Shown here in pieces: positions 46,901-57,922 of a stretch of 64,000 nucleotides of DNA. The notes beneath the pieces were generated by a model that saw nothing but the letters and a program-made list of their open reading frames with translations, did not search any database and was not told the DNA's origin. The stretch's first letter is position 1, and every line of letters starts with the position of its first letter. Origin of the DNA: Okapia johnstoni (taxonomy: Eukaryota; Chordata; Mammalia; Artiodactyla; Giraffidae); NCBI GenBank assembly GCA_024291935.2, contig CM044313.1:80785001-80849000 (forward strand), given 5' to 3'. Position numbers and translations under genes: made by a program.

Positions 46901-47964
46901 TTCGACTGGCTCCATGGGAAGTCCTGCAGCCTGAAGGGAAAGATGGCTCTGAACAATGAGAGCACCATGTCACACCAGAGGACGGGGACCAATGGGATGA
47001 GCACGCTCATGAGCCAACACGGCTGGGGAGACTCTCGGTTTAAAATCCAAGAATGTCTTTCCTGTATGGCCTACTTTAAGGCTTGGAATAAAGAAATGTA
47101 TTTGGGACGCCAACCCCAGATCTACTCCACTCTGTGGTTGGGGTGGAGTGTCTGGAATCAGCATTACTCATGTGGAAACATTTTTCTCTTTAATACCTCC
47201 AGAAGATCCTGGAACGGCCTGTGGCAAACCATGAAAGCAGGCAAGACAAGGCTGCTCTATTATTTGCTGAACCAAATGATTAATTTTCAAGGTGGATTAA
47301 AAGTTTTCTATGAGTTATTCATATACCTTCAGAGCTTTATTCCTTCAGGAGCTTTGTCTCTCTTTCTGCCTAGAAAAGAAATCTATCCTCATTTCCTCAA
47401 ATGTATCTTTGAGAAATAAAAGAAGTTAATGAAATATCTTTTAAAATTACACAAATCGTCCAAGCTATTTGCTGGACACCGACACCCCATAGTTCCTGAA
47501 GCTGAATTCAACGGAAGAAACATTTCTGTCAGCACTTACAAAAAGAAGCACACTGTTTTTATTGATCTGAAATCTCTTAATAGGTCTAATGACTCAAATG
47601 TTATTTTTAATTGCTTACTCACTAGCAGGAAGTATAATGAAGTTTATATTGACCAGATGTTTTCTTTCTAATAATTTCCTCCAGCCCCATTCCTTTTTTC
47701 TATCCCTGAGCTACAATAATAGTTAGTGGGTGCCAAGCATGTGCTGGGAAGACAGTGCCTCACTACAGAACCATCTCTTTTAATATTCACCACCACCATG
47801 GAGATAAATATGATTAGTCTCATTTTACTAATGGGGAACTTGAGGGTTAGAATGGCTAAGGAAACACAGCTTAAAAGTTGGGAGTTGGGAATCAAGTTGA
47901 GTCAAGGCCAAGTTGAGTCTGAAGTCAAAATCAATAACCATTTGTCCATCCTTTCATTCATACA
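46901..47964. other. 1.1 kb, unrecognised open frame inside
   Basis: A plus-strand frame of 158 codons (46943-47419, starting MALNNESTMSHQRTG) is the longest here that is not explained by a repeat. It shows no domain I know and no signal peptide, and its TAA stop overlaps an AATAAA at 47415-47420. It may be chance. The rest is unassigned. Confidence 0.4.
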
Positions 47965-47965
47965 T

Positions 47966-48148
47966 GGCCTTCCCAGGTGGCTCTAGTGGTAAAGAACCCA
48001 CCTGCCAATGCAGGAGACATGAGACGTGGGCTGATCCCTGGGTTGGGAAGATCCCCTGGAGAAGGAAATGGCAACCCATTCCAGTATTCTTGCCAGGAGA
48101 ATCCCATGGACAGAGGAGCCTGAAGGGCTACAGTTCACAGAGTTGCAA
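47966..48148 (+). mobile_element. Bov-tA SINE, sense
   Basis: Head GGCCTTCCCAGGTGGCTCTA, central CATTCCAGTATTCTTGCCAG, and tail up to ACAGAGTTGCAAATCC, where a tetranucleotide repeat takes over from the normal tail. Confidence 0.87.
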
Positions 48149-48252
48149 ATCCACCCATCTGTCATCCATCCATCATCCATCCATTCACCCATCTACCCAT
48201 CCATCTGTCAATCATTCATCCATTCATCCACTCATCCATCTGTTCATCATTA
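48149..48252. repeat. (CATC)n / (CCAT)n microsatellite
   Basis: About 100 bp of imperfect CATC/CATT/CATC units, such as CATCCATCCATCATCCATCC. It begins right at the SINE's 3' end, a common seed for such repeats. Confidence 0.93.
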
Positions 48253-48387
48253 GCAAATATTTATTTGCCCTTATATTCCTGGTGCTATATTGAATACTAA
48301 AAATATAATAGAAAACAAAAGATCTCACATGGAATACACATTCTAGAGAACAGAACAACATTAATAAAAGAATACAACATCATTGGA

Positions 48388-48832
48388 GTCTACAAATAAT
48401 AAATGCTGGAGAGGGTACATATAAAAGGAAACCTTCCTACACTAATGGTAGGAATGTAAATTGGTACAGCCACTGTGGAGAACAGTATTAAAGTTCCTTA
48501 AAAACTAAAACTAAAGTTACTATATGACCCAGTAATCCTACTCCTGATCATATACCTGGAAAATACTAATTCGAGAAGATCCATGCACCCCAGTGTTCAT
48601 GACGGCACTGTTTACAATAGCTATGGGGCTATTAAATGGCCATTGACAGATGAATGGATAAAGAAGATGTGGTACTTGATATATATATATATAAAAGAAG
48701 AAGATATATATATATATATATATCTATATACACTCACACATACACTTATATACATATATATGGATCACTTTGTTGTACACCTGAAACTAACACAACATTG
48801 CAAATCAACTATACTTCAATAAAAAAGAATAC
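48388..48832 (+). mobile_element. Old L1, ORF2 end and 3' end, sense
   Basis: GTCTACAAATAATAAATGCT, GGTACAGCCACTGTGGAGAA, ATATGACCCAGTAATCCTAC and GACAGATGAATGGATAAAGA follow ORF2's C-terminal region; AACTATACTTCAATAAAAAA is the 3' end. A TA microsatellite has grown inside. Confidence 0.88.
48677..48765. repeat. (TA)n microsatellite in L1
   Basis: Two TA runs (about 48678-48692 and 48706-48722) separated by an AAAGAAGAAG word, followed by TA/CA-mixed sequence to 48760. They sit inside an old L1 3' region. Confidence 0.9.
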
Positions 48833-50403
48833 AAGAAACAAACACAAATACTAACTGGGAAAGTACTACGAAGAAGAGATTTTAGCGCTCCAAAAACATA
48901 TGAGAGAAGGAACTACTCTAGTTAAGGATGCCTATTAAGTGGGGTAGGATACAGACTACCTGTTTGAATAAATTCATCCTCAAAATACAGTGGTTTAACC
49001 CAATGAAGCTCATCATTTACTTAGAGTAAAGGATTTATAGAAGTCAGCAGGGTTCTCCTCCACCCAGCCACTCAGCTAACAGAGGCTCTGCCATCACAGC
49101 CTCCATCTGGAACACGTGGCCTCCAAGGTCAGTGTGGGAGAAGAAAAATAGGATAATCTCACTGGAGATTTTCAAGGCCAAGTTCAGAAGTGTCTTACCT
49201 CACCCATGTCCATTGACCAAAATCCAGTCATCTGGTCCCAACTGTACAGCAAGGGAGGCTGGGAAATGTCTAGAAAGAGAACAATGAAATGGCAACACAG
49301 GGCACTGTTTCTGCTGTGAGAAGTCATAAAAGCCTTCCTTGAGGAAAAAGGGACTGACATGAGTGGGGGTACACTGCCTCCTTAGGAAGTAGGGGCAGAA
49401 TTCCCCAGCCTCCAAATTCCTTGGCTTCTTTATAATTGGTTTACTTACCCCTACTAAAAGCAAGCTTTCACTAATTGGTCCATAAGTAACCTATTAGTTT
49501 GGGTTATATTTTCCATTTACTTATTCTACCAATGAAAGGCATTTGTGGATGGTTTACTATGTGAAAGTTGCAGAATAAGTCTCTGTACAATAATAAACAT
49601 GGTGTTATTATTTCCCTCAGGGATCCCTTCTGTCTAGTTGAAAGATGGCAAATGTGCAGAGAGTATTAAGAAATAACATAATAAAGACAGTACTGTTTAT
49701 CAAAGGCATAAACAATACGAATGTATTCTCTCACAGAACAAGACAGTCAAGTGGCATGGAAGTAAGAATCGATGGCTCATAGAAGCCGTCGAGGATCAGG
49801 TTGTTTACATCTTTCCCTTCTGCTGTCCTTAGGGTTGTCCATATTGTTCCACTTCATCTGTAAACATGACAAGATTAAGTGAAAGAAGAGACAGAAGAAG
49901 TGTATTTTCCATTTTGCATGTTTGCTGTTAAGAGTGAGGAGTCCTTCCCCTAAGCACCCCAGCCGATTCCTTTCCCACTGGGTTATGTCAGTGTTGATGC
50001 CTCAACCAATCATAGGCAGAAAGATAACATCAATCTTGATTTATTACCTGTGGCTGAGACTTGCTTCCTCAGAAAGAAGAACAAAATCCAGATTTTGTTA
50101 AAAGGAAGAAAGAGAATAGTAGTTGTTGGGCCTCAAACAAATAGTGTCTGCCATGGAGATGATGGCAAAAGAATGTTGATAATGATGTGAAATGAATGTT
50201 TAGACATTTGTTATAACAGTAAGAGAACCTGTTCTGGTGTCATCTGCATAAGACTGGCAAAACATGATGAAAAACTCTGCCATCATGGAGGGCTTTTCAG
50301 GCAAGGAGACTAACCAGGAGAGGGGAACGTATGACTAATTTTTGTGGTTACCAAAGACACCCAGCTTTCCTGAGATATCTATTCATTCACCTTTTATAAT
50401 GAT
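48833..50403. other. 1.6 kb, no gene; vague old repeat
   Basis: The parts 48960-49140 and 49720-49860 (such as CAGTGGTTTAACCCAATGAA) faintly resemble an ancient mammalian repeat. No gene is supported. Confidence 0.4.
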
Positions 50404-50785
50404 ACCTGTAGTGATTAACTTTATAGGTCAACTTGGCCATGCCCTGGTGCCCAGTTGCTGGGTCAAATACCAGTCTAGATGTTGTTATGAGGGTGTTTTT
50501 AAAGAGGTGATTAACACTGAAATCAGTAGGCACTGAGTAAAGAAGGTCATCCTCCATAATGTGGGTGGTTCCCATCCAATCAGCTAAAGGTCTTAAGAGA
50601 AAAGACTGAGGTCCGCAAGGAGGACAGAAGTTCTACCTCCACATCATCTTTGGATTCAAGACTGCAGCATGGACTCTTGCTAGAATTTCCAGACTGCTTG
50701 TCTGTCTTGTCGGTCTGACTTGTCAGCTCCACAGTTGCTTGTGGGAATTCCTTCAAGTAAATCTCTGTATGTGTGGGCACTTCAT
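50404..50785 (+). mobile_element. Old mammalian LTR-like repeat, sense
   Basis: TAGTGATTAACTTTATAGGT, CAACTTGGCCATGCCCTGGT, AAATCAGTAGGCACTGAGTA and CCCATCCAATCAGCTAAAGG match the family seen in reverse at 40764-41377. The end is cut by an antisense Bov-tA. Confidence 0.65.
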
Positions 50786-50999
50786 GATAAGTCACTTCAG
50801 TTTGTCTGATTCTTTGTGACCCTGTGGACTGCAGCCCACCAGGCCCCTCTGTCCGTGGAATTCTCCAGGCAAGAATACTGGAGTGGGTTGCCATGCCCTC
50901 CTTCAGGGAATCCTCCCAAACCAGGGATCAAACCTGTGTCTCTTACGTCTCCTGCATTGGAAGGTGATTCTTTACCACTAGTGCCGCCTGGGAAGCCCT
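50786..50999 (-). mobile_element. Bov-tA SINE, antisense
   Basis: Reversed tail (TCACTTCAGTTTGTCTGATT), central CCAGGCAAGAATACTGGAGT, and reversed head ending GTGCCGCCTGGGAAGCCC. Confidence 0.88.
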
Positions 51000-51007
51000 C
51001 TTTTTAT

Positions 51008-51137
51008 GTATGTGTGCGCGTGTGTGTGCTCAGTCATGTCTGACTGTGTGTGACCCCATGGACCGTAGCCCACCAGATTCCTCTGTCCATGGAACTTTCC
51101 AGGCAAGAATACTGAGTGGCTTGCCATTTCCTACTCC
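51008..51137 (-). mobile_element. Bov-A unit fragment, antisense
   Basis: A second, shorter antisense Bov-A unit (GTGCTCAGTCATGTCTGACT, then GTCCATGGAACTTTCCAGGC) right after the first, preceded by a (TG)n-like start. It lacks a head. Confidence 0.82.
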
Positions 51138-51144
51138 ACTCTTG

Positions 51145-51217
51145 ATGTGTATATACATCTAAATCTCTCATGTATATCTATGTATATATACATGGATACA
51201 TAGATATACATAGATAT
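51145..51217. repeat. TA-rich simple repeat
   Basis: Imperfect GTATATATA/CATAGATAT units between two SINEs. Confidence 0.8.
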
Positions 51218-51427
51218 GGGCTTCCCCAGTGGTAAAGATTCCACCTGTAACGCAGCAGCTGCAGGAGACACAGGTTTGATTCCTAGGTCAGGAAGATCCC
51301 CTGGAGGAAGCCATGGTAGCTCACTCCAGTATTCTTGCCTGGAGAATCCCATGGACAGAGGAGTCTGGTAGGCTGCAGTCCATAGGGTTGCAAAAAGTCT
51401 GACGTGACTGAAGCGACTTAGACGCAC
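51218..51427 (+). mobile_element. Bov-tA SINE, sense
   Basis: Head GGGCTTCCCCAGTGGTAAAG, central CACTCCAGTATTCTTGCCTG, and tail CTGACGTGACTGAAGCGACT. Confidence 0.88.
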
Positions 51428-51458
51428 ACAGCAGAAATGCATAGATAAATGTATGCAT

Positions 51459-51486
51459 ATACACACACACACACACACACACACAT
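51459..51486. repeat. (CA)n microsatellite
   Basis: About 12 uninterrupted CA units followed by TATATGCATATATGC. It lies next to a SINE tail. Confidence 0.93.
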
Positions 51487-52447
51487 ATATGCATATATGC
51501 ATCCATTGATTCCATTTGCTGCATCTTGCTTTAAGTCTAGCAAGATCTCTGAGGAAACCATACTTGTCTCACCTTGATTATGTGACTATACTTTGCCTCA
51601 AGTGACCAGGAGGATGGTATGGCCTGGCCTCTTCTGGAAAATGGAATTCCTGAGTGTCAGCTTCTTCTGCCTCAGGCTTCTTCAGCATCTGGATCAAGTT
51701 CATTTGGCCTCCATTGGTAAAAGTGAAACCTCAGTTTCTGAATGAAGAAAATGGGGCTGTGCTGTCTTAGAGGAGGTCATTCTGTTAGCGTCCGCTATTC
51801 CCTGAAAGAGAAAGACTCAAAAGGTCATCTATGAATGCTCTAATCCAGTCCAGGTGTTTGGGTGCAGTCTCCAGGGGTAATAAGAAAGATGGTTACTTCT
51901 TGTGATTACTGTCTCTTTGTTGAACCCATTCCTGATATTAAATTCCCCTCTATTGAAATATCTGGTGTGGTTTCTGATTTTCTGCTTGGACTCTAATTAC
52001 TGATAAATATGCTTGATGATACCAGTCATTAATGTTAACAAACAAATTTCATTTCACACACCCACAGACACGCACAATTTCATGTTTATCACACAACTCT
52101 CTGATTAGAATTTGACATCTTTTGTAGATTTCTACAGAGAACATTTGCTGTCCAGCAAATGAGTACAACATGTACACTTCATTTGAGAGTCATACTTTTC
52201 ATTATAAGTGAAAACGTTTGAATGCACATTTTTAAACATCAGTCTCTGATGGCCTTCTTTTGGTCATAGAGACCTGTCCTCTCTTGGGACACTGGCAACA
52301 GATCTCTTGCACTTGCCTAATGAGGGTCAGACCATAAACTATGTAATTCCACCAAGGCGATGACATTCTGACTAGTTGACCAATTCCTTCTCTGACTTTG
52401 CCTTATGTTGGTGCCAAGCATGAACCCATTTTTATTCAAATGGCATA
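51487..52447. other. 0.96 kb, no gene or named repeat
   Basis: Unique-looking sequence. No supported reading frame. Confidence 0.5.
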
Positions 52448-52562
52448 AAATGGCTCCTGGAGGAGGGCATGGCAACCCACTCCAGATGGATAGAGAAGCT
52501 GGCCGGCTACAAACCATAGGGTCACAGAGTCGGACATAGCCAAAGTGACTGAGCACGCAGGC
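52448..52562 (+). mobile_element. Bov-tA SINE fragment with deletion
   Basis: GGCTCCTGGAGGAGGGCATG, then CCACTCCAGATGGATAGAGA. The usual CAGTATTCTTGCCTGGAGAATCC part is deleted between the two. The tail GTGACTGAGCACGCAGGCAT remains. Confidence 0.75.
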
Positions 52563-52984
52563 ATGCATGCAAACCTCCCATCAAAGGGATCAGGCCTTGA
52601 ATTTAGAACCTCAGAATTCACTAAACTGAGTGTAGGGGGAATTTTTCAGTGGAAAGGGGTAGGAGAGAGGCAGGTCACACTCCAACTGATCCTTTCTAGA
52701 ACTCATGCAAACACATGCCTTCTCAGCTACCGTTTCAGTTGGTGCTGATATAAAGAAATGTTCAATCCCACACAATTCTTAGCTGTCCCTTACCAGACCA
52801 GAGCTGATCTCTTTTTGGCCAAGGCCACAGTGGGGCACCCTGGGGGAAGCCACAGGATACCTACACATCTCATAACAGCCTTCTTTGTGAAGTTGAACAA
52901 ATATTTGCCTCTGGCTTGCAGAGTCAGTCTGTGGAGCTGAGTTTTCACACGTATTTGCAGTGTCTGCGCCTCTACATTCACGGT
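52563..52984. other. No gene or recognised repeat
   Basis: Unassigned spacer before an LTR. Confidence 0.5.
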
Positions 52985-53329
52985 GATGACTGTTCCCCGT
53001 GAATCTGAGGTTCTTGCTTCATCTCAAAAGAATTTGGAGACGAAGTGATAAGTAAGAAGTGGATTTATTTAAAGAGAAACACACTCCACAGACAGAGTAT
53101 GAGCCATTGCAGAAGGCAAGAGAGCCCTGAAATATGACGTGGTTAGTTTTTACGGACTGAGTAGTTTCGCAAGCTAATGAGTGGGAGGATTATTGCAATA
53201 ATTTGGGGAGGAGAGGCAGGGACTTGCAGGAATTGGGCCTCTGCCCACTTTCGACCTCTTATGGTTGGTATCAGACTGGTTGCAGGTGCCTGTAGGTGTA
53301 TCATTTAGCATATGCTAATATACTACATG
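52985..53329 (-). mobile_element. ERV LTR, left part, antisense
   Basis: TCTTGCTTCATCTCAAAAGA, GTGGATTTATTTAAAGAGAA (reversed poly-A-signal region) and GCTAATGAGTGGGAGGATTA resemble a bovine ERV LTR in reverse. It continues at 54929 after a cluster of insertions. Confidence 0.7.
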
Positions 53330-54338
53330 ATCTGTCTCTTGAGAAATCTGTATACAAGTCAGGAAGCAACAGTTAGAACTGAACATGAAACAACAGACTG
53401 GTTCCAAATAGGAAAAGGAGTACGTCAAGGTTATATATTGTCACCCTGCTTATTTAACTTATATGCAGAGTACATGAGAAATGCTGGGCTGGAGGAAGCA
53501 CAAGCTGGAATCAAGATTACCAGGAGAAATATCAATAACCTCAGATATGCAGATGATACCACCCTTATGGCAGAAAGTGAAGAGGAGTTAAAAAGCCTCT
53601 TGATGAAAGTGAAAGAGGAGAGTGAAAAAGTTGGCTTAAAGCTCAATGTTCAGAAAACTAAGATCATGGCATCTGGTCCCATCACTTCATGGGAAATGGA
53701 TGGGGAAACAGTGGAAACAGTGGCAGACTTTATTTTTCTGGGCTCCAAAATCACTGCAGGTGGTGCTTGCAGCCATGAAATTAAAAGATGCTTACTCATT
53801 GGAAGGAAAGTTATGACCAACCTAGATCATATTAAAAAGCAGAGACATTACTTTGCCAACAAATGTCTGTCTAGTCAAAGCTGTGGTTTTTCCAGTAGTC
53901 ATGTATGGATGTGAGAGTTGGACTGTGAAGAAAGCTGAGTACTGAAGAATTGATGCTTTTGAACTGTGGTGTTGGAGAAGACTCTTGAGAATCCCTTGGA
54001 CTGCAAGGAGATCCAATCAGTCCATCCTAAAGGAGATCAGTCCTGGGTGTTCATTGGAAGGACTGATGTTGAGGCTGAAACTTCAATACTTTGGCCACCT
54101 CATGCGAAGAGTTGACTCATTTGAAAAGACCCTAATGCTGGGAAGGATTGGGGGCAGGAGGAGAAGGGGACGACAGAGGATGAGATGGCTGGATGGCATC
54201 ACCAACTCGATGGACATGAGTTTGAGTAACCTCCAGGAGTTGGTGATGGACAGGGAGGCCTGGCATGCTGCGATTCATGGGGCTGCAAAGAGTCACAAAG
54301 AGTCGGACATGACTGAGCGACTGAACTGAACTAAACTG
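53330..54338 (+). mobile_element. BovB LINE, 1.0 kb, 13-bp TSD
   Basis: Starts inside the RT domain and ends at the 3' terminus. Perfect 13-bp duplication AATATACTACATG at 53317-53329 and 54339-54351. The frame 53312-53914 stays open for 200 codons across the RT core (QGYILSPCLFNLYAEYMR, then RYADDTTLMAESEEEL). It has a one-codon deletion after EY compared with its relatives. Downstream frames (53985-54329) lie in another phase. It cannot move because the endonuclease part is missing. Confidence 0.95.
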
Positions 54339-54351
54339 AATATACTACATG

Positions 54352-54565
54352 GGCTTCCCTGGTGGCTAATACTGTAAAGAATCCAACTGCAATGTGGAAG
54401 ACCTGGGTTCAATCTGTGGGTTGGGAAGATCCCCTGGAGAAGGGAACAGCTATCCTCTCCAGTACTCTGGCCTGGAGAATTCCATGAACAGAGCCTGGTG
54501 GGCTACAGTCCATGGGTCCAACTCTTGCAAAGAGTTGGACATGACTGAGCGACTTTCAGTTTCAC
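54352..54565 (+). mobile_element. Bov-tA SINE, sense
   Basis: Head GGCTTCCCTGGTGGCTAATA (its first G is shared with the TSD end at 54351), central CTCTCCAGTACTCTGGCCTG, and tail GACTGAGCGACTTTCAGTTT. It starts exactly at the right TSD of the BovB. Confidence 0.88.
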
Positions 54566-54579
54566 TTTTTTCAATGTTT

Positions 54580-54925
54580 TACATGGTGCTGGAAAGACTC
54601 TTGAATGTCCCTTGGACAGCAAGGAGATCAAACCAATCAATCCTAAAGGAAATCAATCCTGAATACTCATTGGAAGGACTAATGCTAAAGCTTGACTACT
54701 TTGGCGACCTGATGCAAAGAGCTTGCTCATTGGAAAAGACCTTAAAGCAGGGAAAGATTGAGGGCAGAAAGAGAAGAGGGTGACAGAAGATGAGATGCTT
54801 GATGGCATCACTGATTCAACGGACATGTACTTGAGCAAACTCTGGAAGATGGTGAGGGACAAAGAGGCCTGGTGTGCTGCACTCCATGGAGTCTCAGAGT
54901 CGGACACAGCTTGACAACTGAACAG
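54580..54925 (+). mobile_element. BovB LINE 3' fragment, sense
   Basis: GGTGCTGGAAAGACTCTTGA through GAGTCGGACACAGCTTGACA. It is more diverged than the copy at 53330-54338 and was probably an earlier insertion in the same LTR. Confidence 0.9.
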
Positions 54926-54928
54926 CAA

Positions 54929-55085
54929 TGCATTACAGTGAGTATATAATGAGGCTCAAGGTCTACTGAAAATCTAATCTTCCACCATCTTGGATACGAT
55001 TCTAACCAGTCTTTGTCGTGTCCTACGGCCATGTCATTCTTTCAAAGGTTGTGCCCTGCCCCTTACCTCCTGTTTCAGCTGTGCC
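54929..55085 (-). mobile_element. ERV LTR, right part, antisense
   Basis: GTGAGTATATAATGAGGCTC, ATCTTCCACCATCTTGGATA and AAGGTTGTGCCCTGCCCCTT continue the LTR of 52985-53329. A TATAA-like word sits within it. Confidence 0.7.
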
Positions 55086-55544
55086 AACATCCTGACTATA
55101 CTGTAGGAACCAACCAAACAAGCAGTAGCAGTCCCAGTGCATGATAGCAGCCAGCTGTCCCCAGGCATTTACTGTGGGCTTTCAGACCCAGAGATCACTG
55201 GGCAGAACTGGGACTCTGGTACCTTCCATGAATTTTCTGAAGGTAGATGTTTTCAACCCTCAGTCCAGAGACAAGAAATTATATCTGACTCTGATTCACA
55301 TCCTTGAGCAAGGGATGTTGCCAGAGCATCCAAATAAGGTTTAATAATAAGCCAAGGTTTAAAGTGCATTTCCTGGGAAGGTGCCTGAGAAGACATACTA
55401 AGGGGCTGGGGACTCTTCTCTGGGACAGGTTTGCTATTCTCTGTCCATGAACTTGAACAACTGGCTAAATCTTTTAGATTGCCATCTCCATGTCTATAAA
55501 ATGATAAGGTCTGGAGGTTTTTTTTAAAGACTTCTTTACATGCT
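55086..55544. other. No gene or recognised repeat
   Basis: Unassigned. The plus-strand frame 55141-55344 has no family. Confidence 0.5.
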
Positions 55545-55990
55545 TTCTTTATTGGTTTGCTGGGACTGCCATAATAAAGTTCTACAAATTGGGCAGCTTA
55601 AACAGGAATTTATTGTCTCATAGTTCTGGAGGCTAGAAGTCTGAGATGGAAGTGTCAATAGGGTGGTTCCTTCTGAGGACTGTGTGAGAGAATCTCCTCC
55701 ATGCCCTTCTTTTAGCTTCTGGTGGTTTGCTGGCAATCTTGGGCATTCCTTAATTTATAAATGCATCACCCCATTTCTGCTTTCATCTTTACATGGTGTT
55801 CTCGCTGTGTCCATATCTGTTTCTTTGTCTAGTTTTCCCCCTTTTGTAAGAACAGAGTCATATCTGGATCCACACTAATTAACTCATCTTAACTTGATTG
55901 TCTGAAAAGATTATTACCAAACAAAGTCATACTCACATGTCAGGGGTTAGGATCTCAATGTCTTTTGGGGTGCTACAATTCAACTCCTAA
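55545..55990 (-). mobile_element. MaLR-type LTR, antisense
   Basis: TTGCTGGGACTGCCATAATA, CTACAAATTGGGCAGCTTAA, ATTGTCTCATAGTTCTGGAG and TCAGGGGTTAGGATCTCAAT, in this order, fit the reversed MaLR LTR. Near full length. Confidence 0.7.
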
Positions 55991-56119
55991 TTCTTAGACC
56001 CAAATTCTTGTCCTGGAAGCTATGGAGCTGGCCTTCTCTCTGCAGTCTGCCTGATACTGGTTTTCTCTTGTTTTTCTGTAGGAAGGCAGGAGGACAGATG
56101 GAGGCATAGCCTAATGACC

Positions 56120-56299
56120 CCCTTCCAACTGTGCAATACCAGGCAAGTCATTTTATTTCTCTGAACCTCCGTTTCCTCGTCTATAAAATGGGAACAATAG
56201 GTTTCCTGGGAGAAGTCAGTGAGCTAAAGCAAAGAAGTACTCAGCTGACATACGGTAAATGATCAAAGGAGAGATATTATTGTCATTTATTCCTACTCA
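56120..56299 (+). mobile_element. MIR SINE
   Basis: AATACCAGGCAAGTCATTTT, TCTGAACCTCCGTTTCCTCG and TCTATAAAATGGGAACAATA match the MIR core and 3' part closely. Confidence 0.82.
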
Positions 56300-56495
56300 G
56301 CAGTAAAGAATCCGCTGACCAGTGCAGGAGACGAGGGTTCGATCACCGGGTCAGGAAGATCCCCTGGAGAAAGAAATGGCAACGCACTCCAGTAATCTTG
56401 TTTGGGAAAATCCCATGGACAGAGGAGCCTGGAAGGCTACAGTTCACGGGGTCACAAAAGAGTTGGACACGACTTAGCTACTAAACAACAACAAC
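56300..56495 (+). mobile_element. Bov-tA SINE, sense
   Basis: The head is truncated (CAGCAGTAAAGAATCCGCTG). The body has GGGTTCGATCACCGG and CACTCCAGTAATCTTGTTTG, and the tail ends ACTAAACAACAACAACAAAA. Imperfect TTCCTA words flank it. Confidence 0.86.
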
Positions 56496-56534
56496 AAAAT
56501 TCCTATTAAGTCACGGAAAGGATGGGTTAGCAAT

Positions 56535-56705
56535 TCCTAACCCTGACTGAACGCTGGCATCATCTCAGGGGATTTTCAAAAACTCTTACTGTCCAGGCCT
56601 CACTAGAGATTCTGACTCAATTGGTCTGGGATGAGATCCAGGCATGATATATTTAGAAGCTCCCTGGTTTATTTGATTATGCAGACAGGATTGAGAACCA
56701 CAAGA
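56535..56705 (+). mobile_element. MER5-like hAT element
   Basis: GACTGAACGCTGGCATCATC, AGAGATTCTGACTCAATTGG and GGATTGAGAACCACAAG follow the MER5 consensus (hAT-Charlie type, non-autonomous) in order. Confidence 0.75.
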
Positions 56706-57202
56706 ATAAATGAAAGAGTGGAAAACACCAATGGAAAATCTCAACGCAGTTGAAAGTCAGAAGAGGTTGACCTGAAGCTACTTATCCAGATTAGCAGAGC
56801 TGCCAGAAACAGCTCTTAGAAAACTTGTGAATGAGGTGACCTATATTTCAGAGACATGCCTTGCCTTGTAGTCTCCCTGTAGCATGTTTTCCGGGCTTCC
56901 CTGCTGATGGAGCATCCCCACTGAGAGATCCTAGGCCTTTTCTCCCACAGGAATCTGCCATACACTTGCTCATCCACAAGACCTAAGAGCTGTCCTTCCC
57001 CAGTCTCCTGTTCCAGATCTGTTAAAAAATACTCTGTTAAGAATTAATGCCAGATAATAGCTTGATGTACTACTTTCCCTGGGGATATCTGCTCAAGAGT
57101 GTTCGTCAAAGAAATCAAAAAATCCTCCAGTGGGTACATCCTGGACATCTAAGGGAAGACTTATGAAGTGGGGATGGCTGAGTTTCTTACACTCTGATAG
57201 AG
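56706..57202. other. No gene or recognised repeat
   Basis: Unassigned spacer. Confidence 0.5.
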
Positions 57203-57922
57203 TAGAGCCTCTTGATGAAAGTGAAAGAGTAGAGTGAAAAAGTTGGCTTAAAACTCAACATTCAAGCATCCGGTCCCATCACTTCATGGCAAACAGATGG
57301 GGAAACAATGGAAACAGTGACAGACTTTCTTTTCTTGGGCTCCAAAATTATTGCAGATAGTGACTGCAGCCATGAAATTAAAAGATACTTGCTCCTTGGA
57401 AGAAAAGCTATGACAAACCTAGACAGCATATTAAAAAGCAGAGCTATTACATTTCTGACAAAGGTCCATCTAGTCAAAGCTATGATTTTTCCAGTAGTCA
57501 GGTATGGACATGAGAGTTGGACTCTAAAGAAAGCTGAGCACTGAAGAATTGATGCTTTTGAACTGTGGTGTTGGGGAAGACTCTCGAGAGTCCCTTGGAC
57601 TGCAAGGAGATCATACCAGTCAATCCTGAAGGAAATCAGTTCTGAATATTCACTGAAAGGACTGATTCTGAAGCTGAAGCTCCAATACTTTGGCCACCTG
57701 ATGCGAAGAACTGACTCATGGAAAAGACCCTGATGCTGGAAAAGACGGAAGGCAGGAGGAGAAGGGGACGACAGAGGATGAGATGGTTGAATGGCGTCAC
57801 CTACTCGATGGACATGAGTTTGAGCAAGCTCCAGGAGTTGGTGATGGACAGGGAAGGCTTGTGTGCTTCAGTCCGTGGGGTTGCAAAGAGTCGGACACGA
57901 CTGAGCAATTGGACTGACTGAG
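57203..57922 (+). mobile_element. BovB LINE, 0.72 kb, sense
   Basis: Starts after the RT box (AGAGCCTCTTGATGAAAGTG) and ends near the 3' terminus (ACACGACTGAGCAATTGGAC). The frame 57308-57544 ends in a TGA and 57718-57921 is in another phase. This is the BovB nearest the C1QTNF3 promoter, about 1.6 kb away. Confidence 0.93.

Noticed and set aside
48149..48252. CATC repeats as a possible CRISPR-like array
   Set aside because: There are no spacers of constant size between units. It is a plain microsatellite.
53312..53914. 200-codon frame as a novel reverse transcriptase (possible DGR or retron)
   Set aside because: It is the RT core of a truncated BovB. There is no accessory gene, template repeat or RNA partner.
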